Of a stretch of 27,512 nt of DNA, positions 16,455 through 25,044 are shown one piece after another (position 1 is the stretch's first letter; each line of letters begins with the position of its first letter). The notes below the pieces were generated by a model. That model was not told where the DNA came from. It saw only the letters and a program-made list of their open reading frames with translations, and made no database searches. The translations under genes and the position numbers were made by a program. This DNA is from Propionibacteriaceae bacterium. GTDB taxonomy: Bacteria; Actinomycetota; Actinomycetes; Propionibacteriales; Propionibacteriaceae. The DNA is taken from NCBI GenBank assembly GCA_009778535.1, contig WRJP01000004.1:1-27512 (forward strand), given 5' to 3'.

Positions 16455-18716
16455 CTATGGCTGCTCAGCATTTCCGGCTATGACGTTTAGTGCCGACCCT
16501 GCTTTGAACCATGCGATCTGTGAAGCGCTATAGGTATGGTTGGCCATGAATGCTTCACTGGTTCCGTCGCTGTGCTTCAACTCGACCCGTAGCTGTGTGT
16601 TAGGTGCGAAATCGCCCAGTGTTGGGAAAGTAAAACTGTCGTCTTCGCGGATACGGTCGTAGTCGGCCGGATTTGCAAAGGTGATTGCCAGCATCCCTTG
16701 CTTTTTGAGATTAGTCTCATGGATACGGGCGAACGATTTCACTAACACCACCCGCGCCCCGAGATAACGTGGACTCATCGCCGCATGTTCGCGTGAAGAA
16801 CCCTCACCGTAGTTTTCCTCGGCAACGATCACCGTAGTAAATCCGGCGCTTTGGTAATCACGGGCGACCTTGGCTACCGGCTCATATGCGTCGTTGATTC
16901 GATTGAGTACCGTATTGGTGCGTCCGTTGAAGGCGTTCACCGCCCCCAAAAGCAGATTGTCACTAATGCGCCCCAAATGGCCGCGGAACCGCAACCACGG
17001 GCCGGCCATAGAAATGTGATCTGTGGTGGTTTTCCCCGCCGTTTTGATGAGTAACCGAGCATCGATGATAGCTTCACCGTCCCAACTAGCGAAGGGCTCC
17101 AACAGTGCTAGGCGCTGCGAATCCGTCGCGATATTGATATTCCCAACGGCGAAAGTCGGCTCTACTTTTCCACTGTAGTCGCTGCGGAACTGCTCGGGTG
17201 GTAGCGCTATGCCGGTTGGAGCTTGCAGTCTTATTTGTTTGCCGTCTGGGGTGGTTAGCGGGTCGACCAGTGGGTTGAAATCGAGCCTTCCAGCTAAGCT
17301 GAGCGCAAACACCATTTCCACCGAAGTCACAAATATGTGAGTATTGGGATTTCCGTCGGCACGTTTTGCGAAATTCCGATTAAACGATGTGACGATCGTG
17401 TTCGGGCGGGTGTTGTCGTCAATCGTGCGATTCCATTGCCCGATGCACGGGCCGCAGGCGTTGGCCATGAAGACTGCACCGAGTTCATTCAGCGGCTCAA
17501 GCAGCCCATCAGCTTGGGCTGTGGTGCGAATCTGCTGCGACCCTGGAACGATCAGCAGTGGCGCGGCCAAAGTCAAACCGGCAGCGCGGGCTTGCCTGGC
17601 TAGTGACGCAACACGGGAAAGGTCTTGATAGGAGGAGTTAGTGCATGACCCTATCAGTCCCGACTCGACCTCCAACGGCCAACCGCCAGCGCGGCTCGCC
17701 TGTGCAAGGTTCGAGATTGGCGTTGCAGCGTCCGGAGTAAAGGGGCCATTTACGTACGGTTCTAAAGTGCTCAAGTCCACTTCGATGACCTGATCAAAGA
17801 ACGCTTCCGGATTTTCGCTCACTTCGGCGTCGGCATTGAGTTCACCCATCACAGAACTGGCCAGCTCTGCCAGCTCAGCTCGGTTGGTGGCGACCAGATA
17901 GTTCGCCATGGCTTCGTCAAAGCCAAATAGTGATGCTGTAGCACCCACCTCTGCACCCATGTTGCAGATTGTCGCTTTTCCAGTTGCGGAAAGTGTTTCG
18001 GCACCGGAACCAAAATATTCGATGATCGCGTTGGTAGCACCTTTTACGCTGAGTAGACCCGCAAGGTGCAAAATGACGTCTTTTGCACTCGTCCAACCAT
18101 TCAATTCACCTGTTAGCTTGACGCCGATCAGCCGGGGCATCAACAACTCCCACATCATGCCTACCATGGCATCAACAGCATCTGAGCCGCCCACACCAAT
18201 TCCAAGCATGCCTAGCCCGCCGGCATTGGGCGTATGTGAATCAGTTCCAATCACCACCCCGCCGGGGAATGCGTAGTTTTCCAAGAAGACTTGGTGGATG
18301 ATGCCAGCACCAGGTTCCCAAAAGTCGATACCGTACGCGTTTGCGGCATTTCGCAAAAAGTCGTAGACCTCCGCGTTGCTCTGTTTCGCATTTGCCAAAT
18401 CAACTTGCGCACCAAACTCGGCTGAAATTAGATGGTCGCAGTGCACAGAGGTTGGAACGCTCGTACGCTGGCGTCCGGCATTCATGAACTGGAGTAGTGC
18501 CATCTGCGCAGTGGCATCTTGCATCGCTACCCGGTCAGGGCGAAATCCAACATAGTCCACACCGCGTTGATAACCGCGAGCAGTTGGTTGATCGAACAGG
18601 TGGGTGTAAAGAATCTTTTCCGCATACGTAAGCCCACGACCCAGTATTTTCCTGGCAGCCGCCGTTGCGTGCGGCATTCTCGCGTACACGTTGGCTGCAT
18701 TCTGTACTGCGTTCAT
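16455..18716 (-). CDS. acn: Aconitate hydratase, mitochondrial-type
   Basis: Isomerises citrate to isocitrate through a [4Fe-4S] cluster. The 753-aa length and domain layout match the mitochondrial-type (mAcn) group and not the ~900-aa AcnA common in Actinobacteria. Cluster ligands are Cys358 (GLIGSCTNSSYQD) and Cys421/Cys424 (ANACGPCIGQ), the same numbers as in mature pig heart aconitase. Other landmarks are ENYAFPGGVVIGTDSHTPNAGGLG, TTTDHISMAGPW and YGEGSSREHAAMSPRYLG with the active-site Ser. The ATG at 18716 is chosen over a longer frame (to 18791) because GAGGAGG lies about 7 bases upstream and the family begins here. Forms a likely two-gene unit with citrate synthase. Confidence 0.94.
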   Translation of the reverse strand: MNAVQNAANVYARMPHATAAARKILGRGLTYAEKILYTHLFDQPTARGYQRGVDYVGFRPDRVAMQDATAQMALLQFMNAGRQRTSVPTSVHCDHLISAEFGAQVDLANAKQSNAEVYDFLRNAANAYGIDFWEPGAGIIHQVFLENYAFPGGVVIGTDSHTPNAGGLGMLGIGVGGSDAVDAMVGMMWELLMPRLIGVKLTGELNGWTSAKDVILHLAGLLSVKGATNAIIEYFGSGAETLSATGKATICNMGAEVGATASLFGFDEAMANYLVATNRAELAELASSVMGELNADAEVSENPEAFFDQVIEVDLSTLEPYVNGPFTPDAATPISNLAQASRAGGWPLEVESGLIGSCTNSSYQDLSRVASLARQARAAGLTLAAPLLIVPGSQQIRTTAQADGLLEPLNELGAVFMANACGPCIGQWNRTIDDNTRPNTIVTSFNRNFAKRADGNPNTHIFVTSVEMVFALSLAGRLDFNPLVDPLTTPDGKQIRLQAPTGIALPPEQFRSDYSGKVEPTFAVGNINIATDSQRLALLEPFASWDGEAIIDARLLIKTAGKTTTDHISMAGPWLRFRGHLGRISDNLLLGAVNAFNGRTNTVLNRINDAYEPVAKVARDYQSAGFTTVIVAEENYGEGSSREHAAMSPRYLGARVVLVKSFARIHETNLKKQGMLAITFANPADYDRIREDDSFTFPTLGDFAPNTQLRVELKHSDGTSEAFMANHTYSASQIAWFKAGSALNVIAGNAEQP

Positions 18717-19179
18717 TCGCTTCCTCCTCGGTGCGTTGTTTCCTGCCTTGAAGTAGCGGAAATACCAAAACGACTCCGGACAGGTGGGCAACGATGCTCC
18801 CCCATTATCTCAAAATGCGTATGACAGCCGCGTTACGAACTAAGCCTGCGCTGCGGGCTGCCCAGAATGTTGGGCAGCATCGCAGTATCTGTCAATCGCG
18901 GATCCATTACATGGATGAGTCAAAGCGTCAACGTATTGTTTCGGGTTGTGGATCCTGCAACTGAAGTGCAGGATGACTTTTTGGGGGATTTTGCACTCAG
19001 CCTGACGTTTCCCCGTAGGTTTGTGTTACCTCTCTTCTGTCATCCCGCGTGTAAATCGCGGGATCCATATCATTCCGTAGCGAAACAAGAACGGAGCCTC
19101 TACTCAACCAACCGTGAGAGGCGGAGATCAACGGACTTTGGCTAAACTCATACATCATCAATCATTTGGAGCAGTCGTG
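18717..19179. repeat. acn-proB divergent spacer with three palindromic repeat units
   Basis: No gene is seen in this 463-base gap between divergent genes, which must contain both promoters. It holds a strong hairpin at 18851-18885 (GCTGCCCA/TGGGCAGC inside CTGCG/CGCAG), ATCCTGCA/TGCAGGAT (18952-18974), ATCCCGCG/CGCGGGAT (19042-19064), and the block GAAACAAGAACGGAGCCT (19082-19099). The shared pattern GTCATCC-YGC...GCR-GGATCCA suggests a REP-like dispersed element. The 80 bases next to proB are outside the repeats. Confidence 0.6.
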
Positions 19180-20313
19180 GTGAACAAAGACACACAGGTA
19201 CGAACTTGTGTTGCTAAAGCTCGACGTATTGTAGTCAAAGTCGGGTCGTCGTCTTTGGCGAGCGTCGAAGCGGGATTGAACCATTCCAGGCTGCATTTTC
19301 TAGTTGATGCACTAGCCGCGGTACATAAAAGCGGCCGTGAAGTGGTGCTGGTTAGTTCGGGAGCTATCGCGGCAGGGCTGGAACCGCTTGGACTGACGAG
19401 TCGCTCAACAGATTTGGCAAAAAACCAGGCGGCGGCGGCAGTGGGACAGGGCTTACTGCTCAGCGAATACACTCAAGCCTTCGCCAAACACGGTGTATTG
19501 GTCGCTCAAGTTCTGCTCACAGTAGGCGATTTGGCGCGAAAATCCAGCTACACAAATGCGTTGAGCACGTTTGGCGCTCTCACCAGGTTGCGGGTTCTGC
19601 CAATCGTCAATGAAAACGACACGGTGGCAACCCGCGAGATCACCTTTGGCGACAATGACCGGCTGGCTGCACTCGTCGCAGAACTGGTGCACGCCGATGC
19701 CTTGGTGCTACTCAGCGATGTTGACGGGCTTTACACCACCCATCCAGACAAACCCGATGCGCGTCGAATAGATTTCGTGGCCGCACCCGACGAACTCGCT
19801 GTCGATGTTACGCAGTTGGGCACTTCGGGCGTTGGTCGCGGCGGTATGGCCAGCAAAATTGAAGCGGCAAGGCTAGCTACCAATGCTGGTATCCCGGTAG
19901 TTTTAGCCCGCTGGGATCAGGCGGAAACCGCGCTCGGAGGGGCTGACGTGGGCACAGCATTCGCTGCCACCTCCAAACGTCTGCCGCGCAGGTTGGGATG
20001 GCTAGCCGACGCTAGCCAGGCCAAAGGCCGACTCCACGTAGATTCTGGGGCGGTAAAAGCTCTCACTACCACACCGGCTTCTTTGTTAGCCGCCGGAATA
20101 AAGCGCATTGAGGGCAACTTTCGTGCGGGCGACCCAGTGGAGATTGTTGCAGGCGACGACGCCGTAATAGGGCGCGGTTTAGTCGGGTTTGATTCTGCGG
20201 TGCTGCCGGAGATGCTGGGACGCACCTCAACCGATTTGGCTGCCAGTCTTGGCGCAGAATATGCACGTGAAGTCGTTCACCGCGACGATCTGGTGTTGGC
20301 CAGTAGACGATAG
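19180..20313 (+). CDS. proB: Glutamate 5-kinase
   Basis: First step of proline synthesis: glutamate to gamma-glutamyl phosphate with ATP. The amino-acid kinase domain has RIVVKVGSSSLAS, VSSGAIAAGLEPLG, AAVGQGLL, PIVNENDTVATREITFGDNDRLAALVAEL and SGVGRGGMASKIEAA. The C-terminal ~80 residues (AKGRLHVDSGAVKALTT to GRGLVGFDS) form a PUA domain. GTG at 19180 is chosen because GGAG is 8 bases upstream; the adjoining GTG at 19177 is an alternative, and a frame from 19114 has no family support. Length is 377 aa. proA follows after 37 bases. Confidence 0.95.
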   Translation: MNKDTQVRTCVAKARRIVVKVGSSSLASVEAGLNHSRLHFLVDALAAVHKSGREVVLVSSGAIAAGLEPLGLTSRSTDLAKNQAAAAVGQGLLLSEYTQAFAKHGVLVAQVLLTVGDLARKSSYTNALSTFGALTRLRVLPIVNENDTVATREITFGDNDRLAALVAELVHADALVLLSDVDGLYTTHPDKPDARRIDFVAAPDELAVDVTQLGTSGVGRGGMASKIEAARLATNAGIPVVLARWDQAETALGGADVGTAFAATSKRLPRRLGWLADASQAKGRLHVDSGAVKALTTTPASLLAAGIKRIEGNFRAGDPVEIVAGDDAVIGRGLVGFDSAVLPEMLGRTSTDLAASLGAEYAREVVHRDDLVLASRR

Positions 20314-20350
20314 CAGCCGCAAACAGTAGCTAAATGGGTAAGCTGAATCC

Positions 20351-21613
20351 ATGACGTTTTCGCTTACCACTTCAGCATTCATCGACCAGGCCAAAGCCGC
20401 AAAGCGAGCCGCGAATATGCTTGCGGTTGCGACCAGAGATCGTAAAGACGCCGCGTTGGGCGTTTTGGCAGATTCACTGCTGGAACACCAAGACGCGGTG
20501 CTTGCCGCTAATGCAACCGACATCGAACGCGGGAAACAGGCTCAGATCGCCACAGCGCTGCTTGACCGACTCGCTCTGAATCCAGATCGTATCGCGGCCA
20601 TGGCCGCTGGATTGCGGGAGTTGGCCGCGCTGCCCGACCCGATTGGTGAAGTGGTGCGAGGCTGGGATTTATCCAATGGCGTGCACGTCGATCAGCTCCG
20701 GGTGCCATTTGGCGTGGTTGGAATCATCTATGAGGCACGTCCGAATGTGACCACCGATGCCGCCGGTATTTGCTTAAAATCGGGCAATGCGGCGCTGCTG
20801 CGGGGTTCGTCCAGCGCATTGGCGTCAAATCGGGCTATCGTAGCTGCGCTGCGAAAAGGTTTAGAAACCTGCGGCCTGCCCGCTGACTGTGTTTCTTTGG
20901 TCGAAGGCGGCAGAGAAGCCACCACCGAGATGATGCAGGCGCGCGGGAAGATTGATCTGCTGATTCCACGCGGCGGCGCTTCGCTGATTGACGCGGTAGT
21001 GCGCGAATCACAGGTGCCGGTGATCGAAACGGGCACTGGAAATTGTCATCTCTTTGTTGATATGTCCGCAGATTTTGATATGGCGTTGACGATCATTCGC
21101 AATGCTAAGACCCAACGCCCGAGCGTCTGTAACGCGCTGGAGACGCTGCTGGTGCATAGCGAGATCGCAGCACAGTTCGTCCCGAAGGCTGTAGAAATGC
21201 TCACAGAATCTGGCGTGAAGCTGTACGGCAATTCGGCTGCTGTAGCCCTCGATACCCGAATTGCTCCCGCCGCGGCGGATAGCTGGGATGACGAGTTTTT
21301 GTCACTGGAACTGCGAGTAGCGGTGCTGGACGACCTGGACGCAGCTATCGCACATATCGGCGCACACACGTCAGGACATTCGGAAACCATCGTTACGAAC
21401 AATCTGGACAGTAAACGGATTTTTGTAGCAAAAGTCGACGCCGCCTGCGTTCTCGTTAATGCGTCGAGTCGATTTGTAGATGGCGGCCAGTTCGGTTTTG
21501 GCGCCGAAATCGGCATCAGCACCCAGAAGCTGCACGCCCGTGGCCCAATGGCTCTGCCCGAAATGACCACCACCAAGTACGTGATTACCGGCGACGGCCA
21601 AGTACGCGGGTGA
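20351..21613 (+). CDS. proA: Gamma-glutamyl phosphate reductase
   Basis: Second step of proline synthesis, reducing gamma-glutamyl phosphate to glutamate semialdehyde with NADPH. The 420-aa aldehyde-dehydrogenase-fold protein has VPFGVVGIIYEARPNVT, SGNAALLRGSSSA, LIPRGGASLI, VIETGTGNCH and catalytic Cys260 in NAKTQRPSVCNALETLLVH, ending GPMALPEMTTTKYVITGDG. ATG at 20351 is the only reasonable start. It forms the standard proBA operon; proC is not in the window. Confidence 0.96.
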   Translation: MTFSLTTSAFIDQAKAAKRAANMLAVATRDRKDAALGVLADSLLEHQDAVLAANATDIERGKQAQIATALLDRLALNPDRIAAMAAGLRELAALPDPIGEVVRGWDLSNGVHVDQLRVPFGVVGIIYEARPNVTTDAAGICLKSGNAALLRGSSSALASNRAIVAALRKGLETCGLPADCVSLVEGGREATTEMMQARGKIDLLIPRGGASLIDAVVRESQVPVIETGTGNCHLFVDMSADFDMALTIIRNAKTQRPSVCNALETLLVHSEIAAQFVPKAVEMLTESGVKLYGNSAAVALDTRIAPAAADSWDDEFLSLELRVAVLDDLDAAIAHIGAHTSGHSETIVTNNLDSKRIFVAKVDAACVLVNASSRFVDGGQFGFGAEIGISTQKLHARGPMALPEMTTTKYVITGDGQVRG

Positions 21614-21831
21614 CTGCACTTCGCAGACAAAACAAGAAACGGTAACCAGTAGGCGCAGAGGGTGCAAACCTCCAAAGAGAAGTCCTCCTGACCGAGAAAC
21701 AACCCCCCAATTTGTCGTGCTGCGGACGGGTGCAAACCGTCTCGCAAACCAGCCACTACCTATTAGAGTATCCATAACCCGAATGCTGCGACTGACGCGC
21801 TGGATGACAAGAGTGAGTTGATACACAAACC
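21614..21831. repeat. proA downstream spacer with repeat blocks and two look-alike hairpins
   Basis: No gene is seen between convergent proA and the permease gene. It has a diverged block AAAACAAGAAACGGTAACC (21629-21647), the reverse complement of GCAGCACGACAAATTGGGG (21705-21723), both related to blocks near pstS and proB, and two small hairpins with the same loop GTGCAAA (21658-21672 and 21725-21741). No T-tract terminator is visible. Confidence 0.55.
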
Positions 21832-22647
21832 TCAACTGATGTCGCGCCGGAAGGTCGTAAAGTAGCCGCCGATGGTGAACGCCAGGGCGTACCCAGCGAG
21901 GACAGCCAAAGCAATCGGCAACGACAATGTCTCCGACGGACTTGGCATCATGACCGAATACATGCTGACGCCGCTGATGGCATCGTTTACCGCACCTGGT
22001 AAATACTGTAAGAACTGGTAGTCCTCACCGGTGAACAGCGGGATCAATCGCAGGATTGGTTCTAAAAATTGGGTGAACCCCAGCAGGCCTACTATCGCGG
22101 CGATCTGGTTTTTTATCAAGGCTCCCAGCCCGACGCCGACCAATCCCCAGATCGTCATTGCTGCAACGACGCGCAAGAAGAACTCCCAGACTTTGGGTTC
22201 TTCCAGCCCAGTGATCTGATCAGTGAGAGCCAGAACTCCGCCACCAGCGGCGATACTTGTAGCCACCAGCACCACGCCAGTTAACGCTGCAAAAGGCAAT
22301 GCGACTATTAATTTCGCTATGAGAACCCTTCCGCGACGTGGCTGTGCCAAGAAGGTTGGGGTGATCGTCTGATACCTGAATTCTGAATTGACGATGAGCG
22401 CGCCGAGGATAGCAGGGAATACGTAGCACAGCGACGCACCAGAGGAGTAAACGAACAGAGCGAATTCTTCACCCTGCGGCATCATCACCTCTTGTCCTGT
22501 CCCCATGTCACCCATCGTTTCAGCCATACTCGCCGCGAAGGCCAAGATGGAGTCAGTCATCGCCACATATCCAGCCACAATCAGGGTGAGTACCCACCAA
22601 AATTTCGTGGAGATTATCTTGCGGAATTCGCTGATCAAGGTACTCAT
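21832..22647 (-). CDS. ABC-2 type transporter permease
   Basis: A 271-aa membrane protein with about six helices: an N-terminal amphipathic start (MSTLISEFRKIISTKFWW), a first helix, a ~40-residue extracytoplasmic segment, then helices near FPAILGALIVNSEF, IAKLIVALPFAALTGVVL, MTIWGLVGVGLGALIK, and a C-terminal LPIALAVLAGYALAFTIGGY. The EFRYQTITPTFLAQPRRGRVLIAK stretch is typical of ABC-2 permeases of the multidrug/bacitracin export kind. ATG at 22647 overlaps the ATPase stop as ATGA and has GGAGG upstream. Works with the ATPase encoded just before it. Substrate unknown; export of a peptide or lipid, or self-protection, are the usual roles. Confidence 0.85.
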   Translation of the reverse strand: MSTLISEFRKIISTKFWWVLTLIVAGYVAMTDSILAFAASMAETMGDMGTGQEVMMPQGEEFALFVYSSGASLCYVFPAILGALIVNSEFRYQTITPTFLAQPRRGRVLIAKLIVALPFAALTGVVLVATSIAAGGGVLALTDQITGLEEPKVWEFFLRVVAAMTIWGLVGVGLGALIKNQIAAIVGLLGFTQFLEPILRLIPLFTGEDYQFLQYLPGAVNDAISGVSMYSVMMPSPSETLSLPIALAVLAGYALAFTIGGYFTTFRRDIS

Positions 22648-23537
22648 GATGCAGCCTCCTGGTTTTCCGTCATCGCAAAGAAAACACTCTCCAAGGTTTG
22701 GCTTTGACTGCTCAACTGGTGTAGTTCCAGGTACTCCACGTAACAGACGTGGCCGATCTCTTGGGCGCTGGGCCCGACCACCTCAAAACCATAGCCTCTG
22801 CGATGGAAATTCCAGCCTCGGGTACGGCATAGAGTTTCAAAACCCTCCCCATATGCGGGTACGACAAACGTCTGTTCGCCAGCCATATCCGCCAGTTCCG
22901 ATAGCGGCGAGGCGTGAACCAGCTTCCCTTTGGCAATAATGACCACGTCATCGACAGCCAACTGGACTTCGCTAAGCATGTGTGAAGAAATCAGGACGGC
23001 GCAGCCCTTGCTAGCCATTTCGCGCAGTAGCGACCGCATCCATGCAATACCCTCTGGGTCAAGGCCGTTGTTTGGTTCGTCCAGCAGTAAAACTTTGGGT
23101 TCACCCAGCAGTGTGGCGGCCAATCCTAGCCGTCCCCGCATTCCGAGCGAGAACTGTCCGACTGGTTTTTTGGCCGCATCGGCTAGCCCCACAAATTCGA
23201 GCACTTTGAGGCACTGTGCCTGTTTTGCACCTACCGCCGGTGCCAGCATCCGCAGATGGTCGATGGCTTTGCGCCCGGGATGAAAACTGGACGCCTCTAA
23301 CGCCGCCCCGATTTGCTTCATCGGTTTGCCGATTTCCCGGTAACGCTTTCCATCAAACGTGACGTTGCCTGCTGTGGGTTTAATCAGGTCAAGGGCTGCG
23401 CGTAGTGTGGTAGTTTTTCCGGCTCCATTTGGCCCCAGAAAACCAGTAACTTTTCCGGGCTCAACGGTGAAACTGAGATCGTCAACCGCCTTTACCGAGC
23501 CAAATCTCTTAGTTAAATGGTTTATTTCAACTCTCAT
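22644..23537 (-). CDS. ABC transporter ATP-binding protein (drug/bacitracin export type)
   Basis: A 297-aa ATPase with Walker A GPNGAGKTT, Q-loop ALEAS region, signature FSLGMRGRLGLA, Walker B VLLLDEPNNGLDPEG and H-loop ISSHMLSEVQ. The usual Gln after LSLGM (LGMRQRLG) is Gly here, a small deviation. The C-terminal ~85 residues form the accessory domain common in the CcmA/BcrA group. ATG at 23537 follows AGGTGG. It lies 16 bases after the lipoprotein gene and overlaps the permease gene by 4 bases, so the three form an operon. Confidence 0.9.
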   Translation of the reverse strand: MRVEINHLTKRFGSVKAVDDLSFTVEPGKVTGFLGPNGAGKTTTLRAALDLIKPTAGNVTFDGKRYREIGKPMKQIGAALEASSFHPGRKAIDHLRMLAPAVGAKQAQCLKVLEFVGLADAAKKPVGQFSLGMRGRLGLAATLLGEPKVLLLDEPNNGLDPEGIAWMRSLLREMASKGCAVLISSHMLSEVQLAVDDVVIIAKGKLVHASPLSELADMAGEQTFVVPAYGEGFETLCRTRGWNFHRRGYGFEVVGPSAQEIGHVCYVEYLELHQLSSQSQTLESVFFAMTENQEAAS

Positions 23538-23553
23538 CTACCACCTACTTTCG

Positions 23554-24921
23554 TTACAGTTCCCATACCTCCAAAATGGCTTTGCGTATAAGCGCCTTGT
23601 CTCTATCGCTTTCGTCAGGCTTTGCGTGATAATCACTTGTATCACCACTTTTTTCACCGGGAAAATTTGTGCCTGGGTCATACCCTTTTATGGTGCCGTA
23701 CTCCTTGAGTGTTTTTCCGGTCTTAAGGTCGATTATCGACACCGTCTTGTCAGTTCTATAGCCTCTTCTAACTCCAGACCCACCCTTCTCGTAGTAGGTG
23801 GCGATATAGACGTAAGAATAGGAAGTTTTGATCACATACCGAACTTCTTCAAGAGTATCGGGCAGAACTTTTGGTGGCAGTCCAGCCATTAGGTCGAGCT
23901 GTAGACGGTCGTCAGTCGCCAAGACGGCATACTTTCCCGTTGGCTTCGTCCCCATCCGAGCTGCTTCTTTTTCACTTGGCTTTTTAGATCGGAATCCCTC
24001 TTTACTCATTGTATTTTGCATGAAATTGATATATTCTGGCGTTCCGCTTTGCGCTAGGTTTTCGGACTGCGAGTAAAACTCGATAGCAACCTTCAAGTAT
24101 TCAAGCTCTGCAGCGATGTCGCGGCTAGTGTCGAACACCTTCACATTGAAGTTTGCAAGATTTTCGTCCCAAAAAAAGTCGTCGCCACCAAAAAGATCAA
24201 GAGAAATGGTTGCTTCACCTGCTTGCTTTAGGTTTACAGACGTAAAAACTCCAACTGGGCCAGGTACTGGAAATCCATTGTTTTTGGCTTTCGTTACCGT
24301 TAGTATTTCTTCGTTTGAACTCTTCCAAGTAAATGGCACGTCATCTACGATAGGCGTCCAGGACCACGGTAAGTTTGTCTGAGCGTATTTAGTTTCCCTC
24401 CACGGTGCGTCAAAAAAAACACTAAATTCTCGCTTTCCAATCCGCATCGGTATGAATTCCTGAGAATAATTTTGAAATCTCGCGCCTTTCATCATGAAAG
24501 CCGCAGGCTCTCCAAGGTCTTGGTCGGAATAAACAATAATGCCAAAGCACTCTTGGTATATGTTTCCGTTGAGCATGGCGGAAAATACTACTTTGGACTC
24601 ACCCGCCGAGACTCCAGTAAAGGCGAACCCATCATTTGTTAATACGGCTTTACCCGTTACTGTGGCCTCGTAGTCATTTTCCGTCAGACCATCAGGTATA
24701 TGTGACAACTCGAGCTCAACCCGATCTCCGAGAGGAAAAATTTCGTAGGCAAGATCCCTGCCGCATCCGTATTCGATTAGTTTGAGTGTGTCTTCGGCGC
24801 CACATCCAGGCGCAAACCCCAGCAGCGAAGCTACCAAAAGAACAGACAGCGCCATTTGGCGAAGCCCTTTTCTCCACTGGAGATTTTTCCTGCGTGTATA
24901 TGTAGTCCTCACCCAGACCAT
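23554..24921 (-). CDS. Putative lipoprotein with Ig-like (Big-type) segment
   Basis: A 455-aa secreted protein of unknown function. Residues 1-40 look like a signal peptide: basic RRKNLQWRKGLRQ, core MALSVLLVASLLGF, then APGC (Cys40), a weak lipobox because Ala replaces the usual Leu at -3. The region around FTWKSSNEEILTV to AGEATISLDLF resembles a bacterial Ig-like fold. The C-terminal ~120 residues (YVIKTSYSYVYIATYYEKG, RTDKTVSIIDLKTGKTLKEYGTIKGYDPG) resemble a domain found at the end of Firmicutes and actinobacterial lipoproteins. Base composition looks AT-richer than the neighbours, suggesting transfer. Start ATG at 24921 is preferred; the frame extends to 24963. First gene of the operon with the ABC ATPase and permease, so it may be the transporter's extracellular partner or its cargo. 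Confidence 0.7.
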   Translation of the reverse strand: MVWVRTTYTRRKNLQWRKGLRQMALSVLLVASLLGFAPGCGAEDTLKLIEYGCGRDLAYEIFPLGDRVELELSHIPDGLTENDYEATVTGKAVLTNDGFAFTGVSAGESKVVFSAMLNGNIYQECFGIIVYSDQDLGEPAAFMMKGARFQNYSQEFIPMRIGKREFSVFFDAPWRETKYAQTNLPWSWTPIVDDVPFTWKSSNEEILTVTKAKNNGFPVPGPVGVFTSVNLKQAGEATISLDLFGGDDFFWDENLANFNVKVFDTSRDIAAELEYLKVAIEFYSQSENLAQSGTPEYINFMQNTMSKEGFRSKKPSEKEAARMGTKPTGKYAVLATDDRLQLDLMAGLPPKVLPDTLEEVRYVIKTSYSYVYIATYYEKGGSGVRRGYRTDKTVSIIDLKTGKTLKEYGTIKGYDPGTNFPGEKSGDTSDYHAKPDESDRDKALIRKAILEVWEL

Positions 24922-24958
24922 CCTACACTCGTTCCTATCTCCTGCCGGGAACCGACTC

Positions 24959-25009
24959 TCCACTAGGAGCTACTCGTTAATCGAGGCTAGTAATGGAACT
25001 CCTACTGGA
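24959..25009. promoter_or_regulatory. Inverted repeat upstream of the lipoprotein-ABC operon
   Basis: TCCACTAGGAG (24959-24969) and CTCCTACTGGA (24999-25009) are complementary over 11 bp with one mismatch, 29 bases apart. The arms lie 38-88 bases upstream of the lipoprotein start, and just past the end of the HigA-like gene. Each arm contains a TCCTASTGGA site similar to the candidate operator at 25397-25406. It could be a two-site operator, or a terminator for the regulator gene, although no T tract follows. Confidence 0.45.
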
Positions 25010-25044
25010 AGTGGGATGTTTCGACTGCTATGTCATAGTCGGAT

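Noticed and set aside
18717..18791. N-terminal extension of aconitase
   Set aside because: The GAGGAGG before 18716 and the family N-terminus both place the start inside; the extension reads through the ribosome site.
18837..19110. CRISPR array from repeated GGATCC/CAGGATG units
   Set aside because: The repeats are few, palindromic, diverged and irregularly spaced, with no equal-length spacers; REP-like elements fit better.
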